From Arsenicicoccus bolidensis DSM 15745 (GTDB lineage Bacteria > Actinomycetota > Actinomycetes > Actinomycetales > Dermatophilaceae), in contig NZ_AUFG01000038.1 in assembly GCF_000426385.1 (NCBI RefSeq), forward strand, positions 1 through 36,781: a DNA stretch of 36,781 bases, given 5' to 3'. The first letter of the stretch is position 1; every line of letters starts with the position of its first letter. Below the pieces are notes generated by a model. The model had not been told where the DNA came from. It made no database searches and worked only from the letters and a program-made list of their open reading frames with translations. The position numbers and the translations under genes were made by a program. Positions 25,115-32,438 of this stretch are shown here, in pieces.

Positions 25115-27169
25115 TCAGTCCAGGGGGGTGGGCGCGGTGAGCGGTCCGGGGAGCGGTCGGGCGTGAATCACGCTGAGACCAGACACGGCTCGCGTCAGGA
25201 CGACATAGAGGCGTCGCAGCCCGGTCCGCTCGTCGGGCTCCGCGTCGGCGATGGCGGCCGGCTCGACGACCACCACGCGGTCGAACTCCAGACCCTTGGC
25301 GACGGTCGCCGGCACGACGTGGACCTGGTGCTCGACGTCGCCGTGGTCGGCGCCCAGCGTGCCGTGCTCGATCCCCGCGTCGGTCAGGGCGGCGGACGCG
25401 GCGGTGACGCCGGCGTCGGGGACGACGACACCGACCGAGCCGGGCCGCCGGGCCAGGCCGGCGACCCTGTCGGCCGTCTCTGCCCAGAGCGAGTCAGCCT
25501 GCACCGCAACGATGTCCAGCTCGCCGACGTTGTCGCGCACGGACTGCGGAGCCGCCAGGCCTGGCGCCATGACGGGTAGCAGGCGGGCGGCATACTCGAT
25601 CACCGCCGCGGGCACCCGGAAGCCCCGGCGCAGCTCGGTGACCTCGCCGTCGGGCTTGCCGAGGTGGCGCAGCGACTCCGCCCACGAGCCGGTGGCCCAC
25701 GGGGTCGTGCCCTGCGCGATGTCACCGAGGACGGTCGCCGCGCCGGTCGAGCAGCGCCGGCCGACCGCCCGCAGCTGCATCGGTGACAGGTCCTGCGCCT
25801 CGTCGAGCATCACGTGACCGAGGCTGGGGGTGCGGGTCAGCAGGTCCGCGAGCTCGTCGAGCAGCACGGCATCGGCGAGGGTCCAGCGGGCGGACCCCGG
25901 CGTGCGAGGAGCCTGGTCCCACACCAGGTCCGCCTGCTCCGCAGGGGCGAGTATGCCGTCCGCCGCCGACTCCAGCGCCGCCGGGTCGGACCACAGCCGG
26001 TGCAGGACCGCAGCGGGGTCGAGGCGGGGCCACACGGCGTCGGCATACCGCGTGACGGGGGTGGAGCGGGCGACCGCGTCCTGGACCCGGTCGTCGGGCG
26101 AGTCGCCGGCGGCCTCCATCTGGACCAGCACCGCGTGGGCGAGGCGCTGCGGGAGCATCTGGCGGGCGGCGTCGTGACGCACGTCGCGGGTGCGCAGCTC
26201 GTCGAGGATCTCGCGCACCTCGTAGGCCGGGATCCGCCACCGGCGGGCACCGCGGGGGACGACGAGGGGCTCGTCGGGGTCCTGGACGGTGGCGCGGACC
26301 GCGCGCCGCAGCACGTCGGCGAGGCGGGCGTCGCCCTTGAGGGTCGCCCGGCCGGGAGGGTCGGTGGCGCGGATGCGGACGCCCTCGCCCACCAGGCCCT
26401 CGATGGTGGTGTGCCTGACCTGCACCTCGCCCAGGGCCGGCAGCACGGCGCCGATGTGCTCGAGGAAGGACGCGTTGGGGCCGATGACGAGGACGCCCTG
26501 GCGGGTGAGGCGGTCGCGGTAGGCATAGAGGAGCCACGCGGCGCGGTGCAGGCCGACGGCCGTCTTGCCGGTCCCGGGCGCGCCCTGGATGCAGACGGTC
26601 GTGCTGTCGTCGACGCGCACCAGCAGGTCCTGCTCGGGCTGGATCGTGGCCACGATGTCGCGCATGGGACCGACGCGCGGACGCTCGATCTCGCGGGCGA
26701 GGATCTGCGAGCTCGCCTGCTGCTCGGTGCGATCCGTGAGGTGCTCGTCCTCGAGGGCGGTGATGCGACCCCGGTCCAGGCCGAACCTGCGGCGCAGGGT
26801 CACGCCCATGGGCTCGGTCCGGGAGGCGCGGTAGAACGCGGTCGACACTGGCGCCCGCCAGTCGATGACGAGAGGGTCGCCGGCGTCGTCGGTGACGTGG
26901 CGTCGGCCGACATACCAGCGCTCGCCGTCGTGCTCCGCGTCGAGGTCGATCCGGCCGAAGAACAAGGCGGTCGCGGGGTCGTCCTCGAGCGAGCGGGCGC
27001 GCTGCCAGAGGGTGCGTGCCAGGTGCTCCGCGGCGATCGGGTCGCTGCCCTGCACGTCGACGGCGAGGGTGCGCTCGCGCATGGCGGCGAGCTCGGTGCG
27101 GGCCCGGTCGAGGTGTCCATGCTCGGCCAGGAGCTCGGGGTCGAGGTGCGTGTCGCTGGGCGCGGGCAT
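25115..27169 (-). CDS. helD: HelD/HelR-like RNA polymerase-recycling UvrD-type ATPase
   Basis: 684 residues from the chosen start. The N-terminus has the coiled part typical of HelD (LLAEHGHLDRARTELAAMRERT), followed by the family strings TALFFGRIDL, WYVGRRHV and DPLVIDWRAPVSTAFYRAS, Walker A in GAPGTGKTAVGLHRAAWLLYAYRDRL, DEAQDLSPMQLRAVGRR, and the C-terminal VLTRAV helicase box. HelD proteins pull stalled RNA polymerase off DNA; the actinobacterial HelR branch protects polymerase from rifampicin. The ATG at 27169 is picked because MPAPSDTHLDPELL fits the family N-terminus and GGAAGG lies about 11 nt upstream. I found no clear rifamycin-associated promoter element. Two overlapping hairpins sit upstream of the gene. 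Confidence 0.9.
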   Translation of the reverse strand: MPAPSDTHLDPELLAEHGHLDRARTELAAMRERTLAVDVQGSDPIAAEHLARTLWQRARSLEDDPATALFFGRIDLDAEHDGERWYVGRRHVTDDAGDPLVIDWRAPVSTAFYRASRTEPMGVTLRRRFGLDRGRITALEDEHLTDRTEQQASSQILAREIERPRVGPMRDIVATIQPEQDLLVRVDDSTTVCIQGAPGTGKTAVGLHRAAWLLYAYRDRLTRQGVLVIGPNASFLEHIGAVLPALGEVQVRHTTIEGLVGEGVRIRATDPPGRATLKGDARLADVLRRAVRATVQDPDEPLVVPRGARRWRIPAYEVREILDELRTRDVRHDAARQMLPQRLAHAVLVQMEAAGDSPDDRVQDAVARSTPVTRYADAVWPRLDPAAVLHRLWSDPAALESAADGILAPAEQADLVWDQAPRTPGSARWTLADAVLLDELADLLTRTPSLGHVMLDEAQDLSPMQLRAVGRRCSTGAATVLGDIAQGTTPWATGSWAESLRHLGKPDGEVTELRRGFRVPAAVIEYAARLLPVMAPGLAAPQSVRDNVGELDIVAVQADSLWAETADRVAGLARRPGSVGVVVPDAGVTAASAALTDAGIEHGTLGADHGDVEHQVHVVPATVAKGLEFDRVVVVEPAAIADAEPDERTGLRRLYVVLTRAVSGLSVIHARPLPGPLTAPTPLD

Positions 27170-27224
27170 GACGGCAGCACCTTCCGGGGTGGGCGTGAGG
27201 GGGACGCGCCACCCTAGCCCAGGC

Positions 27225-27248
27225 GCGTCCAACCCCGCGTCCAACCCC
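27225..27248. repeat. 12-bp perfect tandem duplication
   Basis: GCGTCCAACCCC occurs at 27225-27236 and again at 27237-27248, in the leader upstream of helD. It is probably a slippage product. Confidence 0.8.
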
Positions 27249-27321
27249 GGCCGATGTGCATACCTCAGGTCGTCACATCGGCCTGGCGTGCGAAGCCGGG
27301 CGGACGTGACGACCTGAGGTA
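27249..27321 (-). promoter_or_regulatory. Two mutually exclusive hairpins between htrA and helD
   Basis: Hairpin A pairs GGCCGATGTG (27249-27258) with CACATCGGCC (27274-27283). Hairpin B pairs TACCTCAGGTCGTCAC (27261-27276) with GTGACGACCTGAGGTA (27306-27321), both perfectly. They compete: the loop and right arm of A contain the left arm of B. B begins 2 nt past the htrA stop and could be its terminator; A would then be an antiterminator-like fold for transcripts entering helD. Both could also be DNA-level protein sites. Confidence 0.6.
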
Positions 27322-27323
27322 GG

Positions 27324-28721
27324 TCACTGGGAGGACTTCTCGGCGAACGTGATCTGCACCTCGCGCCGCTCGCCGCCCCGCAGATAGGTCACCTTGGCCG
27401 TGTCGCCGACCGTGCGCTCGCGCACCTGGGCCACCAGCGCCAGCGACCCCGTCACGGGCTCGTCGTCGATCGCGATGATCGCGTCCTGGGTCTTGAGGCC
27501 GGCCTTGTCGGCGGGCGACCCCGAGACGACGTTGGCGATGACGGCGGCCACGCGCTGCCCGCCGCCGTCCTTGACCATGGCCGGCTTGGACGAGACGCCC
27601 ATGAACGCGTGCTGCGCCTTGCCGTTCTTGATCAGCTGGTCGGTGATGGAGTTGACCTCGTTGACCGGTATGGCGAAGCCGATGCCGATCGACCCGGCCT
27701 GACCGCCCGTGGACGACCCCATCGAGGCGATGGAGGAGTTGATCCCGATGAGCTGGCCGTCGGCGTTGACCAGGGCACCGCCGGAGTTCCCGGGGTTGAT
27801 GGGGGCCGAGGTCTGGATCGCGTTGGTGACCACCGGGTCGGCGGCCTGCTGCCCGAACAGGCCACCGTCCTGCTGCCCCTGCGAGGACCGGTCTGTCGAC
27901 ACGGGCCGGTTGAGGGCGCTGACGATGCCGGTGGTCACGGTGCCGGACAGGCCGAGCGGGTTGCCGACCGCCATGACGGGCGCACCCACGGCGATCTGGT
28001 CGGAGTTGCCGACCGCGATGGGCTTGAGGTCCTTGACGTCGCCCTGCAGCTTGACGACGGCGAGATCGGTGGACGGGTCGAGCCCGACGACCTTGGCCTG
28101 GTAGGCGCGCTGGTCGTCCAGGGTCACGACGATCTGGGCGCCCGAGCCGCTCTCGCCGACCACGTGGTTGTTGGTGACGATGTGGCCCTGCTCGTCGAGG
28201 ATCACGCCGGAGCCCTCGCCGCCGCTGCTGCCGCTCTGCACGGAGATGGACACGACGCTGGGGGAGACGGCCTGGGCGGTGGCCTTCCAGTCGGGTGCGT
28301 TGGTGCCACCCTGGTTGAGCGGCGGCTGGGTGTTGCGGGCCGGGTTGGCGGTGGGCGCCGTGCGGGACACGCTCGACGTCGTGGTCTGACCGTCACGGCC
28401 CGCGAACAACGCGTAGGTCCCGCCGCTCGCCAGCGCGGCCGCCGCGACGGCTGCCGTCGGCACCTGCCACCACCCGGACCGACGACGCCGAGGGGCGGTC
28501 GGTCCCGCGCCACCGCCCTGGCCGTATGCCGCCCCGCCGGCTCCCGGTGCCACCGGCGATCCCGGCGATCCCGGCTGACCGGGCGCGGCGTAGGGGTTCG
28601 ACGACCCGGGGTCGACGACGCGGGGGATCTCCTGGGTGGAGCTGTGGCGCGGGATCTCCTGCGTGTGCTGCGGGTCGCCCTGCGTGGGGGGCTGAGAGCC
28701 CGGCTGGTGCTGGTCGTTCAT
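27324..28721 (-). CDS. HtrA/DegP-like serine protease with PDZ domain (PepD-like)
   Basis: 465 residues. A cytoplasmic Gln/Pro/Gly-rich tail of about 85 residues contains two copies of TQEIPR, then one membrane helix (VPTAAVAAAALASGGTYALF) anchors the protein. The protease domain outside keeps His in TNNHVV (about 185), Asp in DPSTDLAVVKL (about 218) and Ser in INPGNSGGAL (about 312). A PDZ domain closes the protein (SGSPADKAGLKTQDAIIAID). It degrades misfolded envelope proteins. The gene follows the sensor kinase by 45 nt, giving the order regulator-kinase-protease known from mycobacterial mprA-mprB-pepD, so it is probably a target and feedback partner of the two-component system. Confidence 0.95.
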   Translation of the reverse strand: MNDQHQPGSQPPTQGDPQHTQEIPRHSSTQEIPRVVDPGSSNPYAAPGQPGSPGSPVAPGAGGAAYGQGGGAGPTAPRRRRSGWWQVPTAAVAAAALASGGTYALFAGRDGQTTTSSVSRTAPTANPARNTQPPLNQGGTNAPDWKATAQAVSPSVVSISVQSGSSGGEGSGVILDEQGHIVTNNHVVGESGSGAQIVVTLDDQRAYQAKVVGLDPSTDLAVVKLQGDVKDLKPIAVGNSDQIAVGAPVMAVGNPLGLSGTVTTGIVSALNRPVSTDRSSQGQQDGGLFGQQAADPVVTNAIQTSAPINPGNSGGALVNADGQLIGINSSIASMGSSTGGQAGSIGIGFAIPVNEVNSITDQLIKNGKAQHAFMGVSSKPAMVKDGGGQRVAAVIANVVSGSPADKAGLKTQDAIIAIDDEPVTGSLALVAQVRERTVGDTAKVTYLRGGERREVQITFAEKSSQ

Positions 28722-28766
28722 CGTGACTCCTCGGGGGCCTGAGGTCTCGAAGGATGGCTCATCGAC

Positions 28767-30311
28767 CTAGGCCGATGCTGGTGCGTCGCTGTGGGACTGC
28801 TGTGGATCGGTGGGGAGGCGGACGCGGAAGGTCGCGCCGCCACCGGGCGTGGGGACGATCGTGACATCTCCGTGGTGGGCACCGGTGATGGCGGCCACGA
28901 TCGCGAGTCCGAGCCCGGTGCCACCAGGATGGTCGGTGCGGCCACGGGACGGGTCGTTGCGGAAGAACCGCTCGAACACCTTGCCCGACAGCTCGGGGTC
29001 GATCCCCGGTCCGTGGTCACGGATCTCGATGGTGGTCCACCCGTCGCCGTCCTGCCCGCTGCCGTCCAACCCGTCGCCAGCGCCGTGGCCGACGGCCAGC
29101 TCGATCGGCGTGCCGGCCGGGGTGTGGTTGATGGCGTTGCCGACCAGGTTGGTGACGAGCTGGCGCAGCTTGGACTCGTCGCCGCGCACGAGGTTGGCGT
29201 CGATGGGGCCGTGGAGGCCGACCATCTGGATGTCGCGGTCCGGCGCCAGGGCGCGGGCGTCCTGGGCGGCGTCCGCGAGGACCACCGTCAGGTCGACCGA
29301 GGTGAACTCCATCGGGCGCTGCTCGTCGAGGCGGGCCAGCGACAGCAGGTCCTCGACGAGGGCTCCCATGCGGGTGGACTCGTCCTCGATCCGTTGGAAC
29401 ACCTGCCGCACGTGCTCGGGCTGGGTGACCGCGCCCTGACGGTAGAGCTCGGCATACCCCCGCACGGCGGCCAACGGTGTCCGCAGCTCGTGCGAGGCGT
29501 CGGCCACGAACTGCCGCATGCGGGTCTCGCTGGCCTCGACGTGCTGGAAGGACCGCTCGATGTGGCTGAGCATGACGTTGAGGGAGTCCGACAGGCTGCC
29601 GACCTCGTCGTCCGCGGACCGGGCCGGCACGCGTCGGGCCAGGTCGCCGCCGGCGATGGCCTTGGCGGTGTCCTCGATCTGACGCAGCGGGCGGAAGGCA
29701 CGGCGGATCGCGAACCAGCCGGCGATCATCAGCGCCGTGACGGCAGCCAGCCCGATGAGCAGCGAGAAGAGCATGACCTGGCTGGTGGTCTTCTCGACGC
29801 CGCGCATCGACACGGCGACGGCGTAGGTGCCGGAGTCGCCGTCGAGCTTGTCCGCGACCACGCGCCACCGCTGGTAGCCGTCCTTGGACCGCACCTCGAA
29901 GATCTGGTGCGTCCGCACCTCGGGGGCGTCCATCGCGAGGCGAGGGATGTCGGGGTGCTCCTCCTCCGTCTGCGGCTGGAAGACGATCTGGTTGCTCGAC
30001 CCCTTGGGAAAGAACACGACGGCGTAGTTGGTCGGGAAGTTGTCGAGCTCCTGCTCGTTGGCGATCGCGTCGAGGGCGCTCGCGCTCAGGGGTCCGGCGC
30101 TGAGCCGCAGCTCCTGGTCGGCGCGCTGCAGGAGCTGCCGCTCGAGCAGCCAGGTCGTCGCGCTCGTCGTCAGCGTCAGCGCCCCGGCCATGAGCACGAC
30201 CAGGATCAGGACCAGCCGGTGGGTGAGCGGCATGCGCTGCAGCCACCGGTGGACCGTGAGGCCCGCCGTCGTCCGGCGCACCCGCGGCATCCGACCGGCC
30301 GGACGACTCAC
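28767..30311 (-). CDS. Sensor histidine kinase (MprB-like context)
   Basis: 514 residues. A first membrane helix near residues 30-53, an extracytoplasmic domain of about 120 residues (YAVVFFPKGSSNQIVF, RWRVVADKL), a second helix (VMLFSLLIGLAAVTALMIAG), HAMP, then HisKA with the phospho-acceptor His near 274 (DASHELRTPLAAVRGYAELYR) and an HATPase domain with N, G1 and G2 boxes (NLVGNAINHTPAG, DHGPGIDPE, GGTGLGLAIV). It autophosphorylates on envelope signals and passes phosphate to the regulator encoded upstream. Its GTG start shares four bases with the regulator stop, so the pair is coupled. The exact signal is unknown. Confidence 0.96.
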   Translation of the reverse strand: MSRPAGRMPRVRRTTAGLTVHRWLQRMPLTHRLVLILVVLMAGALTLTTSATTWLLERQLLQRADQELRLSAGPLSASALDAIANEQELDNFPTNYAVVFFPKGSSNQIVFQPQTEEEHPDIPRLAMDAPEVRTHQIFEVRSKDGYQRWRVVADKLDGDSGTYAVAVSMRGVEKTTSQVMLFSLLIGLAAVTALMIAGWFAIRRAFRPLRQIEDTAKAIAGGDLARRVPARSADDEVGSLSDSLNVMLSHIERSFQHVEASETRMRQFVADASHELRTPLAAVRGYAELYRQGAVTQPEHVRQVFQRIEDESTRMGALVEDLLSLARLDEQRPMEFTSVDLTVVLADAAQDARALAPDRDIQMVGLHGPIDANLVRGDESKLRQLVTNLVGNAINHTPAGTPIELAVGHGAGDGLDGSGQDGDGWTTIEIRDHGPGIDPELSGKVFERFFRNDPSRGRTDHPGGTGLGLAIVAAITGAHHGDVTIVPTPGGGATFRVRLPTDPQQSHSDAPASA

Positions 30312-31012
30312 GAGATCTCGGGAGGCAGGCGCAGGACGTAGCCGACGCCGCGCTTGGTGTGGATCAGCGGCGGCTCGATAGAGTCGACCTTGCGGCGCAG
30401 GTAGGAAATGTAGGACTCGACGATCCCGGCCTCGCCGCGGAAATCGTAGTCCCAGACGTGGTCGAGGATCTGCGCCTTGGACAGCACCCGGTTGGGGTTG
30501 AGGATCAGGTAGCGCAGGAGCTTGAACTCGGTGGGGGAGCAGTCGATGACCTTGCCGGCGCGACGGACCTCGTGCGAGTCCTCGTTGAGCTCCAGGTCGT
30601 GGAACCGAATCGTGCCGTCCTCGGGCTCGTCCTGCCGGGTGCGACGCAGGACGGCGCGGATGCGGGCGACGACCTCCTCGAGGCTGAACGGCTTGGTGAT
30701 GTAGTCGTCACCGCCGATCGTCAGCCCCTTGACCCGGTCGTCCACCGCGTCGCGCGCGGTGAGGAAGACGATGGGCACGTGGCGGCCGGCCTCGCGCAGC
30801 TTGGTCGTGACGGTGAAGCCGCTCATGTCGGGCAGCATCACGTCCAGGACGACCAGGTCGGGCTCGTGCTCCTCCGCCAGGACGAGGGCACCCCCGCCGT
30901 CACCGGCGGTGTACACCTCGAATCCCGCGAATCGCAGGCTGGTCGCGAGGAGCTCACGAATGTTGGGCTGGTCCTCGACGACCAGCAGTCTGGCTTCGGG
31001 CGTAGTGGTCAC
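30308..31012 (-). CDS. OmpR-family response regulator (MprA-like context)
   Basis: 234 residues. The receiver domain has the acidic pair in VVEDQ and the phospho-accepting Asp57 (LVVLDVMLPD), Thr in FLTARD and Lys in ITKPF. The winged-helix output domain follows (LSKAQILDHVWDYDFRGEAGIVESYISYLRRKVD, TKRGVGYVLR). It is first in the regulator-kinase-HtrA operon. The 302-bp region upstream, up to the divergent nuclease-like gene, must hold its promoter, but no direct-repeat binding site typical of OmpR regulators is obvious to me. Confidence 0.97.
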   Translation of the reverse strand: MTTTPEARLLVVEDQPNIRELLATSLRFAGFEVYTAGDGGGALVLAEEHEPDLVVLDVMLPDMSGFTVTTKLREAGRHVPIVFLTARDAVDDRVKGLTIGGDDYITKPFSLEEVVARIRAVLRRTRQDEPEDGTIRFHDLELNEDSHEVRRAGKVIDCSPTEFKLLRYLILNPNRVLSKAQILDHVWDYDFRGEAGIVESYISYLRRKVDSIEPPLIHTKRGVGYVLRLPPEIS

Positions 31013-31133
31013 GCCGTCGAGTCTGACCGCTCACACTGGAGGTTTCCTGGGAGACTGCTGGACCACCGGGCCGTATGCCGCCCGCCCCGGCCTCGATCGC
31101 TGCGACTCCGGACGGGCGTGTGGCGCGATCCCA

Positions 31134-31191
31134 TCGAGGGGTCGCAGATGGGCGCGACACGCCGTGCAACGCCACAGGTGCGTCCCCTCGA
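31134..31191. repeat. 58-nt palindromic element, copy 1
   Basis: Arms TCGAGGGGTCGCA (31134-31146) and TGCGTCCCCTCGA (31179-31191) are inverted with one mismatch and enclose 32 nt containing CGACACGCCGTGCAACGCC. An element of identical length and arrangement lies at 32274-32331. About 22 of 32 core bases and 23 of 26 arm bases agree by eye. It is not inside a gene. Confidence 0.85.
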
Positions 31192-31329
31192 CCTGGTGGT
31201 GAGGCCACACGGCTGGCGGGAGCAGCGTCATACGGCGCTTGTCCACAGGCTGACGCGCTCCCGCTGACTCCGTCCACAGGGGGCGAGGGGGCACATCCGT
31301 GATGAGGCCGACGAGTGCATGCTCGCGTC

Positions 31330-32259
31330 ATGGACGAGCTGCCCCGCCACCTGACGTCGGCCGAGGCCCGCCGATCAGGCGTCACGAGAGCGACCCTCAC
31401 CGCGTCCGGGCTCGTGCGGACCCACCACGGTCTCTGGGTCGCCGACCTCCCCACCACGCTCGACGAGGCGATCGCCCAGGCCGGTGCCGTGATTCGCTGT
31501 CCCTGGGCCGTGTGCGGCTGGTCGGCGGTCGAGCTCCTGGGGCTCCCCGACCGGAGGTCGTGGCAGCCGGGGGACCCCGTGCACGTCTGCGTGCCGACCG
31601 CCGCGGGGCGCGTGCGGCGTGAGGGGATCGTGTCGCGCAAGGGTCTGGAGCGCCGCAGGGTCGTGGACGTGAGTGGGATCCCCGTGGTCGCCGGGATCTG
31701 GGCTGTCGCAGACGTGCTGACGGACCCGCTCGCCACGCACGAGGACCTCGTCCGGCTGTGCGACGGCTACCTCCACCTCGGCGGAACGGCGGGCTCCCTG
31801 GTGGCGCCGGCCTCCCTCGATCGGCGAGGAGCGAGCCGCTTGCGTGGGGCCCTGCGCGACACGAGGCACGGCGCGGAGTCCCCGCGCGAGACCGACCTCA
31901 GGCTCCTCCTGGCACAGGCTGGTCTGCCGGAGCCGGAGCAGCAGGTCCGGCTGGTGGACGCAGGCGGAGCGACGGTGTGCCGGTTCGACCTCTACTGGGA
32001 GGAGTTCGCGCTGGGCGGGGAGTTCGACGGCGACGGTCACCGCACCGAGCGCGGACGCTGGCGGGGTGACCGCAGGGCGGATCGGCGGGCGCTGTTGCTC
32101 GGGCATCGCAGGCTGCGCGTGACGTCGGACGACCTGATGCCGGACCGGCGGCACGAGACGGTGGAGGAGTTCCGCACGTCGATGGTCCCTGTCCGCGCCC
32201 CGGCGGGGGGACGGCTGGTGCGAACGGTCGACTCCTCGCCGCTGGTGCTGCCGTGGTGA
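31330..32259 (+). CDS. AbiEi-like / DUF559 (Vsr-fold) putative nuclease or antitoxin-like protein
   Basis: 309 residues from ATG 31330; a GTG at 31315 adds five residues and cannot be excluded. The N-terminus (LPRHLTSAEARRSGVTRATLTASGLVRTHHGLWVAD) fits the winged-helix AbiEi-type domain that opens many actinobacterial proteins of this group. The C-terminal third resembles the DUF559/Vsr restriction-endonuclease fold, with ETDLRLLL, CRFDLYWEEFALGGEFDGDGHR and RRALLLGHRRLRVTSDDL, where the Glu/Asp residues could bind metal. No cognate toxin gene lies next to it, so it is probably not a classic AbiE antitoxin. Two related 58-nt palindromic elements bracket the gene, 138 nt upstream and 14 nt downstream. 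The biochemical role is unknown. Confidence 0.72.
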   Translation: MDELPRHLTSAEARRSGVTRATLTASGLVRTHHGLWVADLPTTLDEAIAQAGAVIRCPWAVCGWSAVELLGLPDRRSWQPGDPVHVCVPTAAGRVRREGIVSRKGLERRRVVDVSGIPVVAGIWAVADVLTDPLATHEDLVRLCDGYLHLGGTAGSLVAPASLDRRGASRLRGALRDTRHGAESPRETDLRLLLAQAGLPEPEQQVRLVDAGGATVCRFDLYWEEFALGGEFDGDGHRTERGRWRGDRRADRRALLLGHRRLRVTSDDLMPDRRHETVEEFRTSMVPVRAPAGGRLVRTVDSSPLVLPW

Positions 32260-32273
32260 CGTCTGACCGCGCG

Positions 32274-32331
32274 TCGAGGGGACGCAAAGGAGTCCGACAC
32301 GCCGCGGAACGCGACATCTGCGTCCCTTGGA
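32274..32331. repeat. 58-nt palindromic element, copy 2
   Basis: Arms TCGAGGGGACGCA (32274-32286) and TGCGTCCCTTGGA (32319-32331), inverted with one wobble and one mismatch, enclose 32 nt with CGACACGCCGCGGAACGCGAC. Same orientation, arm length and spacing as the copy at 31134. It begins 15 nt after the nuclease-like gene and could also act as its terminator. Confidence 0.85.
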
Positions 32332-32332
32332 C

Positions 32333-32354
32333 GGGGACGGGGCCGGGGACGGGG
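32333..32354 (+). other. Potential G-quadruplex
   Basis: Four runs of GGGG (32333-32336, 32339-32342, 32345-32348, 32351-32354) are separated by two-base loops, with further G-rich sequence to about 32400. It lies directly after palindromic element 2, between convergent genes. The short loops would make a stable quadruplex. Confidence 0.65.
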
Positions 32355-32438
32355 ACGGCGGGTGCGGAAGGGTGGCGGGTGCGGACGTGCGGGTGGGGTC
32401 AGATGGACGGGTCGGGGCGGACGGGTCACGGCGACGGG

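Noticed and set aside
31315-32259. Calling the DUF559-like gene a type IV toxin-antitoxin pair
   Set aside because: Only an AbiEi-like N-terminal domain is seen and no AbiEii nucleotidyltransferase partner is adjacent on either side.
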